Source: Spirosoma sp. SC4-14 (GTDB lineage: Bacteria; Bacteroidota; Bacteroidia; Cytophagales; Spirosomataceae). From it: a stretch of DNA of 64,000 nucleotides. The notes beneath the pieces were generated by a model. That model was not told the origin of the DNA and did no database searches. It saw nothing but the letters and a program-made list of their open reading frames with translations. Below are positions 7,893-16,592 of this stretch, one piece after another. The stretch covers positions 4,147,001-4,211,000 of the forward strand of contig NZ_CP147518.1 of NCBI RefSeq assembly GCF_037201965.1, given 5' to 3'. Made by a program: the position numbers and the translations under genes. Numbering within the stretch: position 1 is the first letter of the stretch; each line of letters starts with the position of its first letter.

Positions 7893-9170
7893 TCAGAATA
7901 CTTCACCCAGGTTTAAAAACACCCCCCGCGAGCCGTCGATACCGACCGCATAGTCGAAGGCAAAGTTCAAATTCGAGTGTTTGTTCACTTTGATGCGAAG
8001 ACCCAGCCCACCAGCGGGAAGAAGCCTGTCGAATGTATTCGTTGGCCAATCGCTCAGCGCCTGTACGTTGGCAAATACTACGCCCCCAAGTAACCCATTA
8101 TTAAGCAATGGTACCCGGTATTCAGTTTCCAGATAAATCAGATTTCGTCCGCGAAAACGCCCTTGCGTATAGCCACGGCCCATATTGGAATGCGTATCCC
8201 AGCCTGTACTTGGCAGATCCAGATAAGGCACCTGGCCGCCCAGACTTAGCCAGTTCATATTCCAGAAGGCCAGAATATTTCGGGAGTTTCGGGGAAATGG
8301 AATATAAGTCCGAAAATCGGCCAGAACCGATTGCCAGTTCTGACTGCTACCTAACGCCCGTAGACTGGGACGAACAGTTATGCTTCCGAAAAACCCTTTC
8401 TGCGGGTTGTTTGGATTGCGCCGGGTGGTGTATTGTACGCTAAACGTTGGCCCCGACGATACGGTTTGGGTTGTTGCATTATAATGCGCAAAATCGTCAT
8501 TCAACTGCGGGGTGTTGTTCTCATCCCGAATCCGCCAATGATAATCGAGTGCATAGCCCAGCCCGACCGATAAATTTGGGATAACTTGCCGCATCACGGT
8601 CTGGTATAACCGCAGATAGGCATACGAAAGGCGGTCGTCGGCCTGGGCGGGCGAATAGCCTCCCAAACCAAAATTATCGGCAGAGTAATTATAATAGCGC
8701 CAGTCGGTCAGAATATTATACCGATTCCCTTTTGTCCATAAATTCGCCACAACGGGTATAATTACCTGATGATATTGCGTGTATTGGGGCGTAGTGATAA
8801 TAACCGAGATATTCTGAGCCGGATCGGGGCTTGTGAACGAGACATTGGCATTTAAGCCCACCGCAAATCCCGTTTGCAACGCATAGGCCAGTTCAGGAAA
8901 TACCGACGGATGAAATCCAGCCTGTACACGCTCGGTTGGTCGATGACCTTTTTTATTTACAAATCGGTAATAAACGTCCCAAATATCGGCCAGCGAATCG
9001 GGAACATAGTTTTCTGCCTGTCGAATCACAGGTGAAACTTCTGCTACCGAATCTGTTTGAGCCATTGAAGGCAACACTATACTCAATAATTGAAGGACAA
9101 TCAGACCGAAAAAAAGTCTTTGCGCTCTGAAAAGGCCGAAATTCGGCTTAGGCATACGAAGAATGGGCAA
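7893..9170 (-). CDS. Omp85-superfamily (BamA/TamA-like) outer-membrane beta-barrel protein
   Basis: 425 residues with a hydrophobic N-terminus ending SMAQ (signal peptide) and a barrel-rich remainder in alternating polar/apolar strands. Family marks are TRRNPNNPQKGFFGSITVR, GGYSPAQ, the RGYTQGRFRGRNLIYLETEYR segment (Omp85 barrel motif region) and a C-terminal aromatic residue. There is no room for several POTRA domains, so this resembles the short surface-antigen D15-type proteins common in Bacteroidota rather than BamA itself. It converges with mscS, with eight bases between the stops. The transported substrate is unknown. Confidence 0.8.
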   Translation of the reverse strand: MPILRMPKPNFGLFRAQRLFFGLIVLQLLSIVLPSMAQTDSVAEVSPVIRQAENYVPDSLADIWDVYYRFVNKKGHRPTERVQAGFHPSVFPELAYALQTGFAVGLNANVSFTSPDPAQNISVIITTPQYTQYHQVIIPVVANLWTKGNRYNILTDWRYYNYSADNFGLGGYSPAQADDRLSYAYLRLYQTVMRQVIPNLSVGLGYALDYHWRIRDENNTPQLNDDFAHYNATTQTVSSGPTFSVQYTTRRNPNNPQKGFFGSITVRPSLRALGSSQNWQSVLADFRTYIPFPRNSRNILAFWNMNWLSLGGQVPYLDLPSTGWDTHSNMGRGYTQGRFRGRNLIYLETEYRVPLLNNGLLGGVVFANVQALSDWPTNTFDRLLPAGGLGLRIKVNKHSNLNFAFDYAVGIDGSRGVFLNLGEVF

Positions 9171-9241
9171 CAGTTGATCGTAATTAGTTGGCTAAATTAG
9201 CCATAAGTAACCAATTTGTGGCTCGTTCGCTTCATAACTTC

Positions 9242-9982
9242 TTATTGTGATGCTGTTGCGAGAACCGATTTTAGCCTACCGAAACTGTTCGCCCCTTGTA
9301 TGGTGGCCATCACACGACCTGCCGAATCAATAACAATAAAGGTCGGAATACTCGTAATGTGGTATTTACTATGAAACCCATAGGCATTCGGAATTGCAAC
9401 AAACGGCAAAAGCCCATCCAGATTTACCTTCGGTGGTTCGCTGTTTAACACACCCAGTACCACTGGCGGCTTATCGGAATGATACGCCTGTAATGCATCC
9501 GCTAAGTCGTTGGCCTGCTTTTCTGTCCAGAAAGGTTTGTCCAGACTAATCCAGAAACTCAGGATGGTTAACTGACCAACTAGATCAGCAGATCGGTATG
9601 TTTTTCCATTGATCCCTGCCATTCGAAATGGGGCAATGAGTTGCCCCGCTTTAGGCTGCCTGGCTGGGTCTCGATCCCGAAACTGATGCGTTTCCCGTTC
9701 TTCATCCGTACTGACGCGCAGGGTATAGGAAGATGGCTGCCCGAATTCGTCATAGTCCGGAACAAGGTGGTAAGCGTATGGATTTTCGTTTATGAGCTGG
9801 TTATACTGCGCCATCGTTATACGCTTTCCGGTAGTCTGGTCGATAATGGCAGGAGCGTTTTCCTTTGTCCGTCGATTTTGCCGAACTGCCACTTTTTGAA
9901 CGCCTACCTGCGCCAGACAATGCATCTGCAGGGCTACTATAACCATGAAAGCCGTAAAAATAGCTCTTTGATAAGGTATCAT
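9242..9982 (-). CDS. Thioredoxin-fold (TlpA-like) secreted protein lacking the CXXC motif
   Basis: 246 residues starting MIPYQRAIFTAFMVIV; an upstream in-frame ATG at 10042 would place 20 polar residues before the signal peptide and is disfavoured. The signal peptide ends near QMHCLAQ. From about residue 125 the sequence follows the TlpA/thioredoxin pattern (APFRMAGINGKTYRSADLVG, LTILSFWIS, then TSIPTFIVIDSAGRV with the conserved cis-proline). Where redox members have W-C-x-x-C, this protein reads FWISLDKPFW, with no cysteine. It should therefore not do disulfide exchange and is more likely a binding or structural protein. Confidence 0.78.
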   Translation of the reverse strand: MIPYQRAIFTAFMVIVALQMHCLAQVGVQKVAVRQNRRTKENAPAIIDQTTGKRITMAQYNQLINENPYAYHLVPDYDEFGQPSSYTLRVSTDEERETHQFRDRDPARQPKAGQLIAPFRMAGINGKTYRSADLVGQLTILSFWISLDKPFWTEKQANDLADALQAYHSDKPPVVLGVLNSEPPKVNLDGLLPFVAIPNAYGFHSKYHITSIPTFIVIDSAGRVMATIQGANSFGRLKSVLATASQ

Positions 9983-10123
9983 AACTTGGTTTGGTCCATT
10001 GCTCCGTTTATCGACATTCGCAGCGGGGTTTTCGAGCATCAATCAAAATTCGAGCCATAAAAAGCGGCTCTTCCCTTTTCCTGTCAGATAACTTTTTATG
10101 ACAGGAGTTGGGTTACATGCTAC

Positions 10124-10155
10124 AAAAAAGCCACTCCCGTTTCCGTGGAGTGGCT
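10124..10155 (-). terminator. Rho-independent terminator of the TPR protein gene
   Basis: Stem AGCCACTCC (10129-10137) with GGAGTGGCT (10147-10155). Read on the minus strand it is followed by a T-run (10129-10124). It lies 22 bases beyond the stop of the TPR gene. Confidence 0.85.
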
Positions 10156-10176
10156 CTGAAATAAAGTAACAGAGGA

Positions 10177-11577
10177 CTACTTTTTGTATTGTTGAATGAT
10201 TTTATAGAGTGCCTTCTGTTTTTCCAATTCGGGGAAGAATTCAAACAATTGTACATGGGCGTCGTAATCGAGCGACAAAGCCGCTTCGAGTTGTAACAGC
10301 GACTCCCGATAATAGCCTGCATGAATCAGATACACAGCAGACCGGTAGTACAAATCAGCCTCTTTCGGCATATCGTCGATTCCAGCCTGAATAATTTCGT
10401 TGGCCTTCAAAAAATCGCCCTGATCAAATGGAACCAGCGACCAGGTCAGGTATACGTCCGGGTTTTCAGAATCAACTTCTGCAGCTTTCTCAAACGCTTC
10501 AATGCTTGAAAGCACATTGCCAATTTTATATTCTGTTTCGGCCAGTGCCAGATAATACTCACCGTTCTGATCATTCAGTTTCACCGCTTTCTGCAAAAAT
10601 GGAAGGGCTTCGTACCATTTGCCCGATTCACTTAGGCAAACACCGATGCCAAACCAGGCCTCATCCCACATAGTATCGAGCTTGATGGCCTCGCGGTATT
10701 CCTTCACAGCATCGGTAAGCCGATCCTGTTTTTCCAGGCTGGCGCCCAGATGGCAATATGTATCGGCGGTTGCTTCTTCGTATTTTAGTGTTTCCCGATA
10801 GCAGATTTCAGCTTTCTCAAACAGTCCCAGATTCATATAGGTATTACCCAGATTGAAATGGGCCGACGAAAAATCTTCCTTAATAATTACGGCGTAATCA
10901 TACGCTTCGGCGGCTTCGGCATAGCGTCCCAGTTTACTATAGGCAATACCAATATTGTACCAGGCATTATACGAATAGGGGTCTTTATCGATCAGTTGCT
11001 GATAGTAGGTCAGGCTGTTTTCCAGCTCACCCGTAACGTCCAGACAAAACGCCAGTTCATAGAGCGCGTTCTCGTTGTTGATATTGAGCGCTATAGACTT
11101 TTTATACTGGGTAATGGCTTCGTCATACTTGCCCCAGTTCTGATAACTCTGTCCAAGCTGAAACAGAATATCGTCTTTGTCTTCGGCGCGGTCGAGCAGT
11201 TCTTCCAGCACCTGAATTGATTCTTCGTAGCGACCGGCCATATTTAGAACCGATCCCTGCATAAATGGCACATCAAGATCTCCGGGATTAAACAGCGAAG
11301 CCCGTTCCAGCAAATCCAGCGATTCGTCAAATCGTTGGAAGTTAGCGAGAATCTGGGCTTTGTCGAGCATAAGCTCCAGTGCATACGGGAAGTTTTCCAG
11401 ACCAGCCTCAGCGGCTTTAAACGCCTTATCTAAATCGCCATGGTTGAGGTAGTGTTCAACCATCTGTTCATAGACGTCCAGGTCGAAAAACTGGCTTTGC
11501 TTCTGGTCCAGCATCTGCTCAAAACGCCGGATGTTTTCTTTGATATCGCCTTCTCGTTCTTCGAACTCTTGCTCCAT
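10177..11577 (-). CDS. Tetratricopeptide-repeat protein
   Basis: 466 residues made almost entirely of TPR units from about residue 35 to 440; typical repeats read GKYDEAITQYKKSIALN, GRYAEAAEAYDYAVIIK and LFEKAEICYRETLKY. There is no signal peptide and no enzymatic domain, so it is likely a cytosolic scaffold or chaperone-like protein-protein interaction platform. The N-terminus is acidic and begins MEQEFEEREGDIKENI. A hairpin terminator closes the transcript. Function beyond protein binding cannot be inferred. Confidence 0.9.
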   Translation of the reverse strand: MEQEFEEREGDIKENIRRFEQMLDQKQSQFFDLDVYEQMVEHYLNHGDLDKAFKAAEAGLENFPYALELMLDKAQILANFQRFDESLDLLERASLFNPGDLDVPFMQGSVLNMAGRYEESIQVLEELLDRAEDKDDILFQLGQSYQNWGKYDEAITQYKKSIALNINNENALYELAFCLDVTGELENSLTYYQQLIDKDPYSYNAWYNIGIAYSKLGRYAEAAEAYDYAVIIKEDFSSAHFNLGNTYMNLGLFEKAEICYRETLKYEEATADTYCHLGASLEKQDRLTDAVKEYREAIKLDTMWDEAWFGIGVCLSESGKWYEALPFLQKAVKLNDQNGEYYLALAETEYKIGNVLSSIEAFEKAAEVDSENPDVYLTWSLVPFDQGDFLKANEIIQAGIDDMPKEADLYYRSAVYLIHAGYYRESLLQLEAALSLDYDAHVQLFEFFPELEKQKALYKIIQQYKK

Positions 11578-11736
11578 GCTAATGCCTTAAAAATGTGAGG
11601 GCGGATAGGGGCCGCGCCATCGGCGCGATTTATCCTTTGGCAGTGTAATATAAATCCAAAAAAGCGAAACTCCAACCCCCGAACCGAAAATTTACAAAGC
11701 GCTTTTTACTGCCTTAACCCAGGCATTAGGCGATGT

Positions 11737-12765
11737 TTATTTGTCGGTCAGTACGCTGGCAATGCGTTTCAACGTCTCGTTTAGGGACCTATACTCAAAC
11801 CCAAGTGCCTGCTCAATCCTGCGCCCATCGTAGCCATACGACTGACTTGACGAACGGGCGGTTTCCCGCGTAATGAGCGGCTGCTTCCCTAAAACCCAGG
11901 CCCGAACAGCTTCTAATGGCCAAAGCAGGCGAGTTAAGATAGGCAATACGCGCATTGTGGGCGGACGTTTGTTCAGGACCACTGCTATCTGTTCTAACAA
12001 GGAACGGTAGGGAATGGTGCCCCCACTCAGGATAAAGCGCTCGGCGCTGATAGACGATTGCATGAGTTCAATCAACGCATCGGCCACATCGAGCACATCA
12101 ACGTAATTAATCTGCCCTACTGGGTAAAAGCGCCGTTCGTCGTTTACGTATTTAATTAGTTGCAGACTGCTTCGGCTCCAGTCACCGGTACCAAGTACAA
12201 ATCCAGGGTTCACCAGTACGGCATTCAACCCTTCGGCTATTGCCCGCCATACTTCCAGTTCGGCCCGGTATTTAGACTTTGCATAGGTCGAGTTATTAGG
12301 TGATTCTTCCCATTTCTGGTTTTCATTCACAACAATAGTCTTATTCGTCTTCCCTCCTTTCGGTACAGGGCGGCCAATGGCAGCTACTGAGCTTACATAA
12401 CCCAGTTTTCGGACGCCCATGTTGAGGCATACATTAACGACATTGGCTGTGCCTTCCACGTTAACGTGCTCCATTAGATCCCGATCTTTCGGTATAAACG
12501 ACACCATTGCCGCGGCATGAACAACGTCGATTTCGCCAGTCCTTTGTTCGGTCTGGATAGCTGTTTCGAGCGATGGAATGTCCAGCACATCGCCTTCATA
12601 CCAGGTAATCTTGTCGGCCACGTCGGTAAGCATTCCGTAGTTACTTCCGGCTCGCTTCAATGCCGACACCGAATAGCCATCGGCCAGATAGCGCCGGGCA
12701 ATGTATGAGCCAACAAAACCGGTGGCTCCCGTAATAAAAACTGTGTTAGGTAGTGATGAGGTCAA
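11737..12765 (-). CDS. NAD(P)-dependent extended SDR (epimerase / dihydroflavonol-reductase-like)
   Basis: 342 residues. The Rossmann motif is FITGATGFVGSYIARR and the catalytic pair is YAKSK (Y-x3-K), with SSVAAIG supplying the upstream serine. This pattern matches the extended short-chain dehydrogenases annotated as dihydroflavonol-4-reductase or 3-beta-HSD-like, whose bacterial substrates are mostly unknown. The start appears to be TTG at 12765, because no ATG or GTG lies between it and the nucleotide-binding loop. The gene is divergent from metG. Confidence 0.85.
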   Translation of the reverse strand: MTSSLPNTVFITGATGFVGSYIARRYLADGYSVSALKRAGSNYGMLTDVADKITWYEGDVLDIPSLETAIQTEQRTGEIDVVHAAAMVSFIPKDRDLMEHVNVEGTANVVNVCLNMGVRKLGYVSSVAAIGRPVPKGGKTNKTIVVNENQKWEESPNNSTYAKSKYRAELEVWRAIAEGLNAVLVNPGFVLGTGDWSRSSLQLIKYVNDERRFYPVGQINYVDVLDVADALIELMQSSISAERFILSGGTIPYRSLLEQIAVVLNKRPPTMRVLPILTRLLWPLEAVRAWVLGKQPLITRETARSSSQSYGYDGRRIEQALGFEYRSLNETLKRIASVLTDK

Positions 12766-12881
12766 TTGAAGTTTCTGATTTCGAGCCAGTTTAGGAAATT
12801 ATTCGTATCCGGTGTTTTGTTCTCCATAGTACCCGACGTTAACTCGTTGCGTAAACATAACAACGTTCGGGCCTGAATTGC

Positions 12882-12889
12882 TAATTTTG
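12882..12889 (+). promoter_or_regulatory. metG: Candidate metG promoter -7 element
   Basis: TAATTTTG is a perfect TAnnTTTG match. The transcript would start near 12895, so the 31-bp hairpin at 12901-12978 falls at the very beginning of the metG leader. No clear -33 TTG is visible at the usual spacing. Confidence 0.45.
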
Positions 12890-12900
12890 CCCACAAATAA

Positions 12901-12978
12901 GGTTTGCGGTATTCGGTTTACGGTGGCCGACGTGTTCGCACTCATGCGTCGGCTACCGTAAACCGAATACCGCAAACC
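12901..12978 (+). repeat. 31-bp inverted repeat in the divergent intergenic region, in the metG 5' leader
   Basis: 12901-12931 and 12948-12978 are complementary over 31 bases with a single mismatch, around a 16-base loop. The repeat ends 12 bases before the metG ATG. Because the flanking genes point away from each other it cannot be an ordinary gene-end terminator. It could be a leader attenuator, a translation-blocking hairpin or a mobile palindromic element. Confidence 0.85.
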
Positions 12979-12990
12979 GATTACTAGCTT

Positions 12991-15042
12991 ATGTCCCTCG
13001 AAAACCCACAACGCTATACCGTTACGGCGGCCCTGATTTACGCCAACGGACCGATTCATATCGGACACCTGGCCGGTTGTTACCTGCCTGCCGATATTTA
13101 TGTACGCTACCTCCGCTCTACGGGACGGGATGTTGCCTTCATCAGCGGCACCGACGAACATGGCGTACCTATTACAATCAAAGCTAAAAAAGAAGGCATT
13201 ACGCCCCAGCAGGTTGTCGATAAGTATTACGTCCAGATCAAACAGGCGTTCAGCGACTTTGGTATTTCGTTCGATATCTATTCTCGCACCTCGAATCAGG
13301 TCCATCACGACACGTCGCAGGAGTTTTTCAAAAAACTCTACGACAATGGCGATTTCGACGAAGAAGTTACCGAACAATACTACGACGAAGTGGCCGGGCA
13401 GTTTCTGGCCGATCGGTATATTGTAGGTACCTGCCCGGTTTGCGGAAACCCAAATGCCTATGGTGACCAGTGCGAACGTTGCGGAACGGCCCTCAGCCCT
13501 ACCGAACTTATTGAACCCCACTCGACCCTGTCAGGTTCGAAGCCAGTTATGCGATCGACAAAAAACTGGTTTCTGCCACTCGACCGGATGCAACCCAAAA
13601 TTGAGGAGTATGTTAACAGCCATACCGAGTGGAAAACCAATGTCTTTGGGCAATGTCAGTCGTGGCTGAAAGAAGGTTTGCGCCCCCGCGCCATGACCCG
13701 CGATCTCGACTGGGGCATTAAAGTACCACTGCCCGATGCCGATGGCAAAGTACTCTATGTGTGGTTCGACGCGCCTATTGGCTACATTTCGATGACCAAA
13801 GAATGGGCTGCCCAGCAAGGTCGCGACTGGGAGCTTTACTGGCGCAACAATCAAACCAAACTGGTGCATTTTATTGGTAAGGATAATATCGTTTTCCACT
13901 GTATTATTTTTCCTGCCATGCTGATGGCCGAAGGCAGTTTCATTCTGGCCGACAATGTGCCAGCCAACGAGTTTATGAACCTCGAAGGCGACAAAATTAG
14001 CACCTCGCGAAATTGGGCTGTTTGGCTGCATGAGTATCTGGACGAACTGCCCGGCAAACAGGATGTGCTGCGCTATGTGCTGGCAGCCAATGCACCCGAA
14101 ACCAAAGACAGTGAGTTTACCTGGAAAGATTTTCAGGCTCGAAACAACAACGAGCTGGTTGCCGTCTTCGGCAATTTCGTGAACCGGGCTATTGTGCTGA
14201 CGCAGAAATTCTGCGAGGGCAAAGTACCTCCTGTTTGCGGATTAACGGACTATGATCAGCAAACGCTGAACGAACTGGCGCTTTTCCCTGATCGTATTGG
14301 CCAGGCCATTGAACAGTATAAATTCCGGGAAGCACTAGGGCATCTGATGGATCTGGCCCGACTGGGAAATAAATACCTGGCCGAAACCGAGCCCTGGAAA
14401 GTTGTTAAAACCGATGCCCTGCGAACCAATACGATTCTGAATATTGCGCTCCAGATTTCGGCGAATCTGAGTATCGTCTGCGAACCATTTCTACCGTTCA
14501 CGACCGACAAACTCCGCAGCCAGCTCAATATAACCCAGCATTTCAACTGGACAAATGCTGGTCGGGCCGACCTCCTAACCGAAGGGCACGAATTGGGTAA
14601 AGGCGAACTGTTATTCGCGAAAATTGAAGATGACGAAATCAACAAACAAATTCAGAAGTTACTGAATGCCAAGCGCATGAACGAACTAGAAACAAAAACC
14701 GTACCCGCTCTTCGTCCGGAAATCACCTACGACGATTTTGCCAAAATGGATATTCGGATTGGTACCATCACCGAAGCCGAACGCGTACCGAAAAGCGATA
14801 AACTCCTGAAACTGAAAGTCGACGATGGCTTGGGAGGACGGCAAATCCTGAGCGGTATTGCCAAACATTTTTCGCCCGAAGACGTCATTGGCAAACAGGT
14901 AACGTTTCTGGCCAACCTGGCTCCCCGGAAAATGATGGGTCTGGAATCGCAGGGAATGATTCTGATGGCCGAAGACCGCGACGGTAAGTTAGCCCTTATT
15001 GCTCCGCCCGATTCGGTCTGGAACGGCGGAACAGTTTCATAA
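12991..15042 (+). CDS. metG: Methionyl-tRNA synthetase
   Basis: 683 residues. It charges tRNA-Met with methionine in the cytosol. The class-I HIGH signature is PIHIGHLAG near residue 22; the KMSKS loop has the KISTSR form (about residue 335) found in this group. The connective peptide carries the zinc knuckle CPVCGN...CERCG from about residue 148. After the anticodon-binding helices, a C-terminal EMAPII/Trbp111-type tRNA-binding domain starts near residue 575 ([16 protein letters not shown]) and ends [16 protein letters not shown]. Full length and intact. The ATG follows a long leader hairpin. Confidence 0.97.
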   Translation: MSLENPQRYTVTAALIYANGPIHIGHLAGCYLPADIYVRYLRSTGRDVAFISGTDEHGVPITIKAKKEGITPQQVVDKYYVQIKQAFSDFGISFDIYSRTSNQVHHDTSQEFFKKLYDNGDFDEEVTEQYYDEVAGQFLADRYIVGTCPVCGNPNAYGDQCERCGTALSPTELIEPHSTLSGSKPVMRSTKNWFLPLDRMQPKIEEYVNSHTEWKTNVFGQCQSWLKEGLRPRAMTRDLDWGIKVPLPDADGKVLYVWFDAPIGYISMTKEWAAQQGRDWELYWRNNQTKLVHFIGKDNIVFHCIIFPAMLMAEGSFILADNVPANEFMNLEGDKISTSRNWAVWLHEYLDELPGKQDVLRYVLAANAPETKDSEFTWKDFQARNNNELVAVFGNFVNRAIVLTQKFCEGKVPPVCGLTDYDQQTLNELALFPDRIGQAIEQYKFREALGHLMDLARLGNKYLAETEPWKVVKTDALRTNTILNIALQISANLSIVCEPFLPFTTDKLRSQLNITQHFNWTNAGRADLLTEGHELGKGELLFAKIEDDEINKQIQKLLNAKRMNELETKTVPALRPEITYDDFAKMDIRIGTITEAERVPKSDKLLKLKVDDGLGGRQILSGIAKHFSPEDVIGKQVTFLANLAPRKMMGLESQGMILMAEDRDGKLALIAPPDSVWNGGTVS

Positions 15043-15058
15043 GTAACCCAGATGCTGG

Positions 15059-15114
15059 ATGCGGGACATTGGATAGTAGATGTCAAATAAGCAAAACTAT
15101 CCAATGCCCCGCAT
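15059..15114. terminator. Bidirectional hairpin between metG and the DUF2264 gene
   Basis: 18-bp stem (15059-15076 with 15097-15114, one mismatch) with a 20-base loop, located between two convergent genes. No long T-run; classed as a terminator by position. Confidence 0.65.
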
Positions 15115-15118
15115 TTAC

Positions 15119-16375
15119 TTATCCCTTAATGGCATGATCGGTCTTGACGTCCTGTCCCGACCATATTTTTTTCGACGTCCAGTCGGTAGCCGGGTCAGTC
15201 CAGAACGGGTCCGACGCGGGTAGTCCCAACGCTAGAAACGCTACAGAGCATAAGTATAGACTGCCCGTAGAAATATAGGTTTCGCCGATGGATGGCTGAT
15301 GGCCACACAAACCAATCTGTAGCCAGCCTTTCGCATCAAACGTGCCGGGTGCATCCATCGTCCGGCGAATTACGGCTGTCAGCGCCGACCGAACCTGAGC
15401 AGCCGACAACTCTTCTGGTAAGTTTTTTTGTAAGACAACCTGCGACAACAACTGGAAAGCCCCACACCGATAGGCCAGCGAACGCCCAAACGCAGCGAAT
15501 GATCCATCGGGGCCAATCAATCGCTCCTGAACAATGGCATACCGCTGAGCACGAGCGAGCAGGCTATCATAGAGCCCTTTCTCAGCTTTTCCGGCATCAG
15601 TCAATGTTTTGACTACATCGAGCAGCATTGGCTGAATCACATAACTGTTGTAGTAATCCCAGTGGAAATCGGGGCCGTCGCCATAAACGCCGTCGCCTTT
15701 ATACCAGGCCAGATGCTGACGAATTGCATAATCCATTCGCAGTTCATCGCCCCAACCCGTAAATTTCAATAAGGCCGCTTCTACCATGGCACTAAACAAC
15801 AGCCAGTTATTATAGCCAGGTTTTATTACTCGACTCGCCTGCAATGCCTGCACCAGATTTGACTGTTCATCAGCACTCAATGCACTCCATAACTTTGGTG
15901 CCCGAAGGAGCCCGTGCGCCAGAAAAGCGGCATCAACCAGAGGTTGCCCGCCTTTTGTAAAATTCAGATAATCGGGCGACTTCGGATCAACCCCGTTGGC
16001 AATTGCTTTCCAGGTAAGGTCGAAAAGCCGCTGCCGGATTCTCCCTTCCGGCGAATCATCAATGTCTAGCTGAAGCCAGGGAGCCAGCCCGGCTACCGTC
16101 CGCCCAATTGCTTCCAGATGCGACACGACCTTACGGCCTGCTTCCTGCCCTGGTGCCGACTCAACGGGCATAGTTGCTTTCAAGCGATTTTCCGACAGGG
16201 CAAGCACCACGGGTTCGGCCACTTTCACTAACGTTTGAAGCCAGTATGCCCGATCGTCATTATTTATTCCGTATCCACCCGCTCCTACCGATTGATCTGA
16301 AACTCGTTCGCTAATGTGCAGACTGGCGGGTAAAACGGCTGCCATCCGGGCGAAAGTTCGCCGATTCATGTTCAT
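15119..16375 (-). CDS. DUF2264 family protein with N-terminal export signal
   Basis: 418 residues. The N-terminus NMNRRTFARMAAVLPAS has an RR and a short hydrophobic stretch, suggesting a Tat-like or secretory signal. The body carries the DUF2264 features I recall: GRTVAGLAPWLQL, the NWLLFSAMVEAALL helix and DGPDFHWDYYNSYVIQPML. The fold is probably an alpha/alpha toroid as in polysaccharide-acting hydrolases and lyases, so a periplasmic role on uronic-acid or other glycans is plausible but not shown. It converges with metG. Confidence 0.8.
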   Translation of the reverse strand: MNMNRRTFARMAAVLPASLHISERVSDQSVGAGGYGINNDDRAYWLQTLVKVAEPVVLALSENRLKATMPVESAPGQEAGRKVVSHLEAIGRTVAGLAPWLQLDIDDSPEGRIRQRLFDLTWKAIANGVDPKSPDYLNFTKGGQPLVDAAFLAHGLLRAPKLWSALSADEQSNLVQALQASRVIKPGYNNWLLFSAMVEAALLKFTGWGDELRMDYAIRQHLAWYKGDGVYGDGPDFHWDYYNSYVIQPMLLDVVKTLTDAGKAEKGLYDSLLARAQRYAIVQERLIGPDGSFAAFGRSLAYRCGAFQLLSQVVLQKNLPEELSAAQVRSALTAVIRRTMDAPGTFDAKGWLQIGLCGHQPSIGETYISTGSLYLCSVAFLALGLPASDPFWTDPATDWTSKKIWSGQDVKTDHAIKG

Positions 16376-16592
16376 ATTTTTTGCTGACAGGCAGCTTTTT
16401 ATCGTTAAATGTTTCTATTCTGACACTCGTTGTTAGCCATAAACGCCCCTTTATTGCCATTTTCCTGATAAAGCAGCCAGCACTTGTTTTTACTCTTTCC
16501 GGCTTTTTTCGCTGACGAGAGAATCTGGTTTCGACTGAAACGTTCGAGCCTAAAACGCTGTTACCTTCTAAAAATCGCCATTTTTTCTTTCC

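Noticed and set aside
12799..13521. 240-residue minus-strand frame over the start of metG
   Set aside because: Antisense to a full-length essential gene; its composition mirrors the metG codons.
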